From Pipra filicauda (taxonomy: Eukaryota > Chordata > Aves > Passeriformes > Pipridae): a DNA stretch of 64,000 nucleotides. Below are positions 37,520 through 48,513 of the stretch, one piece after another; the stretch's first letter is position 1, and each line of letters opens with the position of its first letter. The translations under genes and the position numbers were made by a program. Location: assembly GCF_003945595.2 (NCBI RefSeq), contig NW_024104554.1, forward strand, positions 1,426,001-1,490,000, written 5' to 3'. The notes beneath the pieces are model-generated. The model did no database searches. It saw only the letters and a list, made by a program, of their open reading frames with translations, and was not told where the DNA came from.

Positions 37520-40500
37520 CCATTCTATTTGTAGACCATTTTTTAACCATAGCATGACTGCTTAGGCATTTAAGCACCATTTCGCATTTATACTCTGGAT
37601 CTCTTAATCAAAAAGTGTTGAACGTAAATTTGACTTTACAGAATTTATTTGTATTGATATCAAATACTTTCCCAAAGTCATTCTGAATTCTCATGCTGTT
37701 TTCCTTCACAAGGAGATGCTGTACCAAGAGTACAGAAGTGCACTGTGTATTCTGTTCCATCATTCAAGTCATTAATGAAATTAATGAACAGTACTCAAAA
37801 AAAAATACCAATGGAATCTTACTTAAAATACCCTCCCAGTTTGACATTGAGTTATTGGTAAGTACTTTTCAGAAAGTTTTAAATTTATTTCTAACTCTAT
37901 CTGGTCCATGTCTTCATAGTTTAGTGTTGAGAATAAGATAATATTTTGTCTCTAAAGTTGTGTCAAGACATATCATGTCTAATGTTTCCTTCTCATCCAC
38001 AAGTCTTGTAACTCTGTTGACTAGAGATATTAGATTGGTATGATATAATTTACTTTCTACATATCAATTTTTGATTTTTCTTAAGTAATTCTTATAAATC
38101 TTTTGCTTAAGAATATGTTCCAGTATGTTTCCTCATGCTGAAAATAGCCTACTGATTTATACTTTCTTGGTATGATTTTGTTTTCCTTAAAATTGTCCTA
38201 CATTCTATGACCTTGTACATCTTCTCTGCATTTCTGGAAATCACTAACAGATCAAATTGCTTCATATAATTCTTTCAAATGTTTGAGGTGAATTTTAACT
38301 ACTCATACTGACTTGGAATGTGTACACTAAATATTCAGTCTTTAACTTACTGCTCTCTTATTTGGACCTGTGTTTCTATTATTTTGCTGTTCTTTTATGC
38401 ATGACTGCGTTAACCAACAGTCACAATTGCATCAGTCTTCACTGTATCATGATTCATTAAATTCGTCTTTCTCATTAAGTAATGGGTCTATGTTTTCTCT
38501 TTATTCTTCTTTGTAATGATTTATAGGAACTTTAATTAAAACTATTTGTGTTCCTGACTTGACTTAAATAGTCATATAGCTCAGCTCGTATATACTTACA
38601 TAGTTAAACTGAGGCTGGAGCCTGTTCAGTATGTTCTATCTTGTACAATCAAGACTGAAGCTGACCCAGTACCTTAAGTTTGTTTGTTCTTCTGAACAAT
38701 TACTTGTACTGTCTTGGCTGCTGATCCACTTCTTTTCTCTTTCTTCCAAGCATATTAATTCATGGACTAGATTTTCTTGGAGTCTACTGTATTACTACCA
38801 TACAAGTTGTTTTAAAATGCAACATTTAAAAAGGTATATAAATTATAAAAACAATGATTTAATCATATTCATCAACAAAAACAGGCTGATCAAGGAATCT
38901 CCAATATTTCCTTACAAACCTCCATATTCCAATACAAGATTATTTGAGGTTTTGATTTATAATAATGTTTAATTCTGGTAACATTGTGGTAACATTTACA
39001 AAATTGTAAAAAAACACTACTTGTGGCAAGGACATGACAAGAAAAACACCAAGGACATCAATTCCTTTGCCTCATCATGATTTCTAGACATCCTCTATGA
39101 TTAAGCCACTGAACTGAGCCTGATTGAAGAGTTCAAAAATCAAGGACTTTGAAGCATGGTTTATCACAGAACCAATAGCAAGGTTCTTCCCTCTAGAGGT
39201 TGACCCTGCTTTAGCAATGTCTTCAGTAAAGACAGCATAATGGTATACTGGAAGAAGGATCTGATCTGGGACACCCGCTCCCACTACGTTCTGGAATAGC
39301 AGTGCTCACAAAATCCTATAATGATTGGACTACTTCATTATTTTCCATTTCAATGCAATGGCTTTCAACACAATAATTTCCAGAATGCTAGTTAGTGCTT
39401 TTAATACATTTATTCATTTTCAGTTACACCTCAGGCAGCTTACTCTATACTTCAACACATATTAACTTGTTAGCATTGTCTGTTTCCAATGGGTTGTAAG
39501 TGATGGTATTAATTGAATATTGAGCTGATAATGAATTATGCATTGTATCCTAACAACAAATATAATTTGCATTATTTTTTTTTAATAGCTAGGAAATGTG
39601 TACAAGTGCAAAATAGGATCAACAATATTGTCTCTTTAAATGAAAAGAATGGATTAAACATACAACGGTTTACAGCTGACCTGTTTGGATGGTTTTTCAA
39701 TGGGAATTGAAAAAAATCTTTTGATAGCTGTTTTATATTTTTTGTTTGTTTGTTATTATTAACTAAAATTTGTCTATTGCACTGCAGTAATGAACATGAA
39801 ATTTATCTAAGTTTAAATGGTGTACTTTTCATTATTCTCTATTTAGTATAAAAACACATACAATTTGATGTCCATAAACTGATCCCAGACTTCAAAATCA
39901 AGGACATTAAAACATTAGGCTTTCCTGGATCATCTATTGTTGAGTCAAGAACAAAACCTTGAGCTGTCAAGAAATAAAAATAAATCTGAGGCAGCTCTAG
40001 AGTCAGAGCTCCATCAGTTTCTACCAGTTTTGTCAAATGGCATCTGAAGGACTCTTAAGACAATAGTCCAGTCTCACCAAAATTTGATCTCAGATTTGAC
40101 ATTTCACTCACTGGATGAAGAGTTGACAATAAAATCAATTGTTATAAGTGTTCACTAGCCTCCTCCATTTACATATTTTGCCTCCATCCACACCATTTTT
40201 TTTATAGCATACACAGTAACATGCTTTACCATGACAGCCTAGGCAGGATAAAAAGGGAGAGGTGATAGCTTAAGCACTGCTAGAAAAAACCTGAATGTTA
40301 GTAAGGACACTATGAATTATAATGAATTCCTCTAAGTTCATACTGCCACTCTTTTGTAGACTAGGAGAACCTTCCTCATCTCTCTTATTAGCCCAGCCAA
40401 ATCCAACCCTAGAGAGCTATAGAGAAGTATATATTGCTTCATTAACTCTGACTGCCTACACTCTGCAACAGAACTGAAGCTGAATGTGATAGGAGTTATC

Positions 40501-41433
40501 TTCTCAAACATCATGGATCCATTTTATTCATATCCAATAAGCACCAACTCACTTGCATTTCCAAGGCTCAGACCATTCAATAATCAAGATATAGTGAACC
40601 CCTCGAAGGTTCTCAACCTAAAAGTTGCAAGTCTACCTTCTGGCTATTAGAAGCAAGTCACACATAACTAGGATCACTCCCGAGCAAAACAGGATTCAAT
40701 TTTCTTTCAAATACTCAGCAGTCTAGATGAAATGGAAAACACCTGCCTTTGCATATTTTGACTGGAGACAACTACTGCTCATAAGCAAGGTTTTAGTTTC
40801 CTATAAGCATGCAAAGTATTAAGCTAGATTTAACCTTACATATCTATATAATTAAAGCTAATATTCCACCCACAATGTAATCTAAATTTGCACTAGGACA
40901 AAACATTAAAACCAACTTAGCAGCACTTATGGTTGTTTTTGTCCCTGTAATGCTTTGCAAATAGTTCTTGTATAGCAAACTCTCAATTGTATTTAATGTT
41001 GTTTACCAGGCACAATGCTTTGAAAAACTCCAGCTGGACTAGTATGCAACAGAGCATTTCTTCAACAATATGGGAGACAAGAGATTTGTGAAACCTGCTA
41101 TCAGATGACTTCATGGACCAGAATTTAGTTGAATTCCTTGTCTCAGTTTCATTTTCACTGACTGCAGTGTCTGGGGATCAGTACAATCAAAGGCTCTCTG
41201 TGGTTTTGAAATACAGACCAGGACTGGTGTTTTAATCCTCTGGCATAATGAAAGTTTTCAAAAGAAACAATAAAAAATTTATAAGATAGATTATTTCAAG
41301 ATCTGTTCACAACTAAAAACTGCATAACGCCAAGGTATTTCTTCACTTCTCCAAGCATGAGACATATTTCATTAACTTTGTCTAACTTAAATTCATAGAA
41401 ACAGAATATAGAAATTATCAATAACAAAAGTCA

Positions 41434-41434
<1 letters not shown>

Positions 41435-41476
<42 letters not shown>
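41435..41476. repeat. (CA)21 microsatellite
   Basis: Twenty-one uninterrupted CA units followed by TAAAG. Likely length-polymorphic. Confidence 0.98.
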
Positions 41477-41478
<2 letters not shown>

Positions 41479-43029
41479 AAGATCTATGCCTGTGAGACTG
41501 ACAAGCTGAAAATAACGCAATGCTGGCCAATATCCCTTACTGCAAGACCAGAAAGTATGAAATCCTATAGCATTGAGTGTAATCTATAGTTAGGTAGGTA
41601 AAGAGTTACATTCCTGTCCAGTTATACAAATGTCTTAGGTAGTCATGAGAAGGTAGATTATTCTTTGAATTTATAGCACACTGTAACTAATGTATATACT
41701 ATTTAGATTTATTCTAACAAATTAAAACTTCATCTTGTACAATATTCATATTACTAAGCTCATAATGCCAACACTGAAGTTTTACATAACATTTATAACA
41801 TTTATTTACCTGCAATATAATTCCCAGGTGCTACACTGGGAGAAGCCCTGGTTTTCATTGACATTATGCATATCAGGCTGCTCTCCTCTGTTCCTACAAT
41901 GTTACTGCCAGATTTTCTAAAGAACTTTTAGAGTAAGACTAAGAGAAACATATAACAGAATCATCAGTATAGGCATAGTTCTAATGAGATTTTTTTTGAG
42001 GGTAGGAGGAAAATCCAGGTTCATCTGTCTTGTTCTTTCACTCTATAGTTATGTATTTTGCATCCCATATATGATTATTTCATCTAGATATTTTCCTAGC
42101 TTGTATATGAAAACTGAAATATCAAATACTTATGAAAGTTAAAATATGTGATATCTGTTGCTTCTCTTGTATTCACAAAAGAGTCTGTCATAAAAAACAC
42201 TGTGATTCGTTAGTGGCTTTTTCAGCTTTCCTGTAAAGTGTTCTCTTTTGCATAAGGAAATTCAAGTTACTGTAGGATTTTTGATTTGGATGTTTACCTT
42301 TGAGGTCAGCTGAAGCACTTGATGCATCAGTTGTTAGATGAAAAATGTACCAAAAATAACTAAGTCTGGAATCCTGCCTTAGGTCCTAATCACAAAATTA
42401 AAGATTTCTGTTCTTTGTCTTTAGCCCAATGGATTATTAATAATTTTCTCCAGAAGTGAATTGCATAAAGAGGAGAAAATTACCAGTCCTGATCTGCTTT
42501 TATTCTACCATTGCAGCCTGCTTTCACCCTCAAAGACTACAGATTTTTCATCTGGGTAGTCTTCTGAAAATTGCAAAATTCAGTGTAAAAAATATCTATG
42601 TGGTGAGATAAGGATTGAGAAGGTTGTCTGTCAGAAACTGAAGCAAAAGTTGATTCTAAAAATACAAAGAATACTCTTTATGCCTTAAGTCAATAATTTA
42701 AAGACCGCTCTCTGCTTTTAACTGCATCAGTAGATGAAAGTAACACCTCCTGGTACTTAGTATAGCATGCAAGAACTAGTCAGAGGATATTCGTACTCAT
42801 CATCTCTTTATAAAGTCTAGTTATCTCTACTGTTGTCAATTACTGTTTTTTGCAGATCTCATTCTGGAGAATGTAACTCTCCACACACGTTTTTTGGAAA
42901 CTGAACGCCTATTGAACTGTGAAAGATGCTCAAATCACAGCCATTAGACAATGAATATTATGTCGTTTAAACTCTCTATTGTATCGATACTTTGGTCTGT
43001 GCATCTTTTAGAGTTGCAAGGCTCCTTGG

Positions 43030-43049
43030 ATGTGCAATATATTGCACAT
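43030..43049. repeat. Perfect 20-bp palindrome
   Basis: ATGTGCAATATATTGCACAT equals its own complement. Palindromes this long are uncommon, but AT-rich sequence raises the chance. No known site is matched. Confidence 0.85.
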
Positions 43050-45700
43050 ATATGTCAAAGAAAGTTTCTGAAATATGAATATGGTGCCTCATTTAGATAT
43101 ACTCATTTATATATATTTACAATTAGAAGTTTGACTTTTCCTGTAAAAAGTTTTTTTCTCATTAGAGAAATAATGCATGTCTTAAAACCGATACCAAATG
43201 AGGGTTAATTTAAGCATACTGTTGAGAATCATCGTAGATGGATTAAAGATTATCTTGTTTTGCACTCTGTCTGCACACCTAAATAGTCACCCAAGTGTCT
43301 TTTGGTCTTTCTTGTTTCTCGTACCTCCCTGTCAAATAAATGATAATTGCAAATTGTTTTAAAGAAAAGTTGTGGGTTTTATCATGCCTTTAGCAGCTCT
43401 CATTATACTTTTGTAATTCTTAAAGAAAAGCTTAGATTACAAAAATTTGCTTGTCAACAAAATGCTCTTCCTAGCTACAGTGGTTTTTTCTGTTTTCATA
43501 ATGAACTGCTCAACACTGCATAACACCACAAATAGGCGCTAGAAATTACAGCTGTGATGCAATAATTTTTCTGTCAGGTATAAATATATTTGATGGAACA
43601 CAGCACAGAGTAACTTACTCTTAAATGTCACATTCTTTCATGCTTCTTATGTGCCCCCCAATCTACTACCAGTCTATACCCTGCCTTAAGTAATTTTATT
43701 GCACAACATTCTTTATTTTTTATTCATAGTTTAAATTCAATGTAATAATTGTTTTGACCAGAATTTAAAATCTTTGAGATTTTAAAGTTTTGTGCCATGT
43801 AAATGGAAATAACTTTGCACCACTGAATACAAAATAACATGAATGTTTCATCTGCTGAAATGTAAAGGTCTCTAATTTGATTTTTTTATGTTTGAGGAGA
43901 TTATCAAAGCTGCTTCTGCAATTTATTGCTAAAAAAAAATCACTTTCTGTAAGATTCATTGAACTTTAAAGGACACTTCTTGTATCGGTCTGATAAATCA
44001 CTGGAAATGCCTGGCTTTCTCCCCCAATTAAAGAGAGTGCAATTTACATAGAGTAGATCTCTGATGATATATATGCACATTTTGCTAGATGAATCCTCTC
44101 CTGTGAATCTGATTTTGTCCTAACTGATTGAGAGGCAGAAGAATATATGCTTTGTAGGTTGAACGTGTTTTCTATAGTACTTTATTTATAATATTGTGAA
44201 TAAACACTGTACTAAAAGTAGTCAGGGTACAATTCTTTAAACTGAAATATGCCTTACTGAAATTCTGGTGTAATACAGAATACAGCAGAAAAAATATGTC
44301 CTTCTAGGGGAAATTTATTTTTTTTTAATGTACCTGTTTGTGACAGGGATATTGGATAGAAGCAAGCAATTAGTAAGTTATCATTCTGTCTTTAATACAT
44401 GTCAATATATTGTATATAGATCACAATGTAGCACAATAATTTAGTATCTGGAAAACCACCGAAACTCACATGGGCATTGGTTTGTCATTAAACACTTTGT
44501 TTCCCATGGTGCTAAATGGAAAAGGAAGAGGGTTTTTTTTTAAATATTAAAATCAGATATACTACTACGAAGTGTAGTCAACCGTGAATTATCTTTGAAC
44601 AAGTCAGAGGACAGCCAGCTTGGGACCAAGCTGAAATATCATTCAACACAATGCATCTACCAGAGTAGGACTTCAAATGCTGAGATTCAGAGAAAAATAA
44701 TCTCTTTATGAGATCTTGTTTACCTTCAAAAAAATTCATTTCTTCATCTGCAGAACACATTCCCAGAGCAGTTCTGCAGTTTCCCTAGTGATTTAGTTCA
44801 CATCCAGTAGTCCCATGGCATTGTCCTGTGGAAACCACTGTCTCCATATCCATAATGAAATATCAGGTAACTTTATCAATGCCAGGAAAATGTAAGGACT
44901 TTCTCTGGCGCATCATGTTTCCTTATCCATGCTGTTAAACACTTTCTTACCAAAGAAGAGTTTTGTCTATTTTGGTGGCCAGGAGAAGACTGTGATTCAT
45001 GTCATCCTCCAGAACTGCACCAGTACATGTTGGGAGAGAGCTCATTGAAACAGACTGAATATCTAAATGTATGCAAGTTTACCCACTTGTGTAGAAATAG
45101 CTTCACATGCAAGATCAAGACTTGTAGGCCCTTGACAGACAAGTGCTTCTGGAGGGACCCAACTGGTCAGTACTAAATTAATGCTAATAAGCAAAAAACC
45201 ATGAAGGGACTATTTCAGGCAGTCTTAAAAAGAATGCCAAACCTGAAAGGTACAATTTACTCCTAAAGTCCTGTAATGGAAGGGAATTATGACTAGTACA
45301 CAAGAGAAGAAGGGATAAAAGACTTTTATAAAACAAGCCACAAAATAGTTCGGAGAACATAATGAAACAGTCTATACTTCAGCTGAAAAAGATGCATCCT
45401 TATAGGATATGTCTGAAAATTTAAAAGGTAATTTAAAAAAAAAAATGCATAAAAGGGAGAAGATAGTCTCAAGAAAGTAAAGGACAAATAATTTGTACAA
45501 CTCTTAGCATTCCTATAGCTTGTTAGAGCTATTGAAATTCTGACAGTATTTCACTGCTTAGGGACCCAGTTCAATTTCTAACCAGGTGTGGTTAAAAATA
45601 TTCCTTAAGATAAAGAAAGTGAGTAACACCATCCTGATTCATCAGATGCACATATTTTTTAATCAGCCAGTGTAATTGCTGTAGTAAGCATAGTGAGCCT

Positions 45701-45760
45701 GGCTTGCCCTTGCACTGATAGGACATCTACCTTATCAGTGCAGTTCCACTGGGTTTAGCC
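45701..45760. repeat. Imperfect 60-nt hairpin
   Basis: TGCACTGATA at 45711-45720 pairs with TATCAGTGCA at 45733-45742. GG and CC extend it around a bulged T, leaving a 7-nt loop. Outer GGCT and CCC pair with GGG and AGCC at 45751-45760 across uneven internal loops. The fold could be a small hairpin RNA or just an inverted repeat. The strand is undecided and expression is unknown. Confidence 0.6.
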
Positions 45761-46334
45761 AAATGAAACTCTAGACTATATGGTACTACAGACCATAAAA
45801 TATAATGCATCATTAAAATATTAACGTAAATATTGGAAACATATCACTCAATTTCTCTCAGACCTTATTTCTTCAGAAAATACTGAGGGAGAAATGTAAC
45901 ACATCATAGTAAAATATTACTGAACAGGAAGTAAGGGCCTGAGGTGCAGTACCATTATGTGTTTATTAATAATTATCTCCTTATAATAAGCCTCTTAGTT
46001 TTAGAAATTTAAAATGTAACCTGATATCACTGATAACAACAGTAAAATATGACAGATCACACAGAGAATGTTGATTTCCAGTCTTATAAACAATAAAGAA
46101 AAACTTAATTATAAATCTTCAGCAGACAAGTTATGCTTTATTTGCAGTTGTAAGTCAAGGGGCTGGGTTGGTTTGGAGCTGTGGAACTGGAAAAACAAAA
46201 ATTATTTGCATACCATTGACAGAGTGGTTGTGGGGTAAGTAAAAGTTCCCTTCTGCAGATTTATATCATAAAGGCAAAATCCTGAAACACAAAGGAGAGA
46301 CAAATACTTCAAATTAGCACAACTCCTTATAAGA

Positions 46335-46590
46335 GAGATGTTCCAGTCCCATTATCATCTTCATAGAACTCCACTGTAGTTCCTTGTCTATCTTGAACTG
46401 AGGAGCCCAAGAACTGGACACAGAATTTGGCGGCCTTTCCAAGGTAGAGTAGAGGAACAGGGTCACGTCCCTCAATCTTCTGGCATTGCTCTTCTCCAGG
46501 ATACCATTTGGCTTTTTTGGCCAAAAGGCACACTGCCTTTTGGCAGTGTTAACTTCTTGTCCACCAGGCCTGTCAGGTCCTTCTCTCTTC
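46335..46590 (-). mobile_element. CR1 LINE internal fragment lacking its 3' end
   Basis: Reads CTTGAACTGAGGAGCCCAAG, AACTGGACACAGAATTTGGC, GGTAGAGTAGAGGAACAGGG, ATTTGGCTTTTTTGGCCAAA and CCACCAGGCCTGTCAGGTCC. These are the ORF2-end and early 3' region of CR1 on the minus strand. The copy has no CR1 tail at its left side. CR1 insertions normally retain the 3' end, so this half was lost by deletion or decayed beyond recognition. Confidence 0.8.
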
Positions 46591-48120
46591 CTTTGTAGAA
46601 AGCAAATGTAGTGTATGCAGGCTGGTCAGATATAGCTGTATACATTTAGTCAGCTTACTACATTCTTTGAAGGAGACTGTCTAAGTTTTTAAAACAAAAT
46701 CACTTAAAGGACATTACCCATACTACAAGAAGGAAACAAACAGAAACTGGTGACCATCTTCTACTATATGTTTGTTGAGCACCTAGTACAATGACATTTT
46801 CACACTTAAGCTTTGTTTGAATATTAGTTTAATGAAAATAAAATATAACAGTAATATCATATGCATATAAATTTCCCAAGAAAATGTATGTACTTCATTT
46901 AGAAAATGTATTTACTTTTGCTCTTTTGTTTAGTTTGATGTACACATTTGTACATAATTTCCTAGACAAAATTTCCCATTTTGTCTAGGAAAAGATTGTT
47001 CAAGTTTCACTACTAATTTACTTTTTTTTCTCTATTTCTTTTGAAAGAATTTATCTAAGAGGCATAATCATCTGTCACTACTAGATGGAAGTGCTAGTAC
47101 TGAAATATTGTTAAATCTAATTCCCAGTGCAGCACTTTACTGAAACTTATTGGTCTTAGATAGGCACTAGTTTGAAATGTGAAATTGGATTCTGGAATAA
47201 ATAATCAAAATACAGTTCTCTTATTATTGTCTGAGTTGTGCTCAGAATCTAAGATAAAGATGTCTTTATTAGATTTGGAAGAACAGAGTCTTTTGATTAG
47301 TGCTCAGATGAAAAGACCATGTGAAAATACAGACATGACAAGGTCACTTGTGCTGTACTTATTGAATAACCCATCAGGTTAATGGCAGGAAATGATGTTT
47401 CTGTGGGCTATCTACAAGGTATTCCTAGTGCTAAGCTATACTAGATGCAATAACAGATAGTAATGGAGGGTTAAACTTTTCAGGAAAATGAGGCAATCTG
47501 GTCACAAACCAAAAAAGTCAAGATACAAGCACTATACAACAACTGATTTATTTTACAATAAAATAAATAGGTTCTATTTTTAAGAACCTATAACAATCTT
47601 TCCAACCAGAGATGAGACATGCTGAAATCAAGACATTTTCAAACAAGGACATAACCTAAACAACTATAGTTTTTATGTTAGTGGGAAAGTGTAAGAAATA
47701 ATGAAATTATCCTATTTCTACCTTCCCACTCTCTTCCCCACCCTCAAGTACTCCCCTCCCCCCAGTATCTGCTAAACATTGTTTTGGAGAAACTAAAAAC
47801 ATACATCTTGGTTCCCTTCTGTAGAATTATTACTCAAACAAGAATGACTTACTTTTAAAGATTTGGGAGTTTTTCTGAATAAAATTAGAACCTCTACAAC
47901 AGTAGTTTTGTGTCTGAAAGCAGCTGAGATTTTGGGCATTTAATCGACTCTCAGAAGAAAATTTTTACTCTCTGTAGATGATATTATTAAAAATAATTTT
48001 TTTCAGACATTGTTTTCATGACTGAACTTGTGATACTTTACTGTAGAACAGGTTCTTCTGGGATTCTCAACTGTTATGTCCTCTCTAGAACTGTTTCACA
48101 ACTGAGGGAGGTTTACATAG
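46591..48120. other. AT-rich unique noncoding sequence
   Basis: No gene is recognised. It has two perfect hairpins, at 46958-46992 (listed) and 47567-47591 (9-bp arms ATAGGTTCT/AGAACCTAT, 7-nt loop), and a C-rich patch near 47753-47763. Confidence 0.5.
46958..46992. repeat. Perfect inverted repeat, 15-bp arms, 5-nt loop
   Basis: The left arm TTTCCTAGACAAAAT and the right arm ATTTTGTCTAGGAAA are exact complements around TTCCC. A smaller TGTACA...TGTACA inverted pair lies just upstream near 46939-46954. No terminator or RNA gene is known to fit. Pol II genomes do not use this kind of hairpin as a standard terminator. Confidence 0.9.
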
Positions 48121-48121
48121 C

Positions 48122-48232
48122 ATAGTTTGATTTTTTTCTTCACTCATTTTTTTCTTTTGTTTTTCTTTTTTTTTTTTTTTTTTTTTCTCTCATTTTTTTT
48201 TCTCCTTTGTTTTCTCTCTTTTTTTTTTTTTT

Positions 48233-48275
<43 letters not shown>

Positions 48276-48288
48276 CCTTTTTATACTG
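48122..48288. repeat. T-rich low-complexity tract with a 39-T run
   Basis: Long T runs broken by C and G, ending in 39 uninterrupted T at 48237-48275. On the minus strand this would be a poly-A tract. Confidence 0.95.
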
Positions 48289-48304
48289 GATCACAAATAT
48301 TGAG

Positions 48305-48513
48305 CCAAAATATAAAAAAAAAAACCAAACAAACAAAAACCCCACCCAACTCCAAACAAACAAACAAAAACCAACAACCAAAACCATAAAACCCCCATAA
48401 AAAAAATAAAAATAAAAACCCAATAAAAAACAAACAAACCAACCAGAAAACCCCATAAAAACCCCAATAAAACAAACAAAAAACCCAAACCCAAAACAAA
48501 ACAAAACAAAAAA
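48305..48513. repeat. A/C-rich, almost G-free tract
   Basis: In 209 bases there is one G, at 48446. Words such as CAAACAAA, CCCCATAAAA and CAAAACAAAA recur without a fixed period. On the minus strand this is a G/T-rich tract with G runs of 3-5 bases. Confidence 0.95.

Larger units (their letters stand above)
37525..46334. other. AT-rich unique noncoding sequence
   Basis: About 8.8 kb with no gene or transposon recognised. It holds a CA microsatellite, a 20-bp palindrome and a 60-nt hairpin (all listed). Minus-strand frames at 39084-39284 and 39839-40036 are open for 65-66 codons without a known motif. Confidence 0.5.

Noticed and set aside
39084..40036. Two minus-strand open frames considered as exons of one gene
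   Set aside because: No known domain and no convincing splice-site pair; each is only about 65 codons long.
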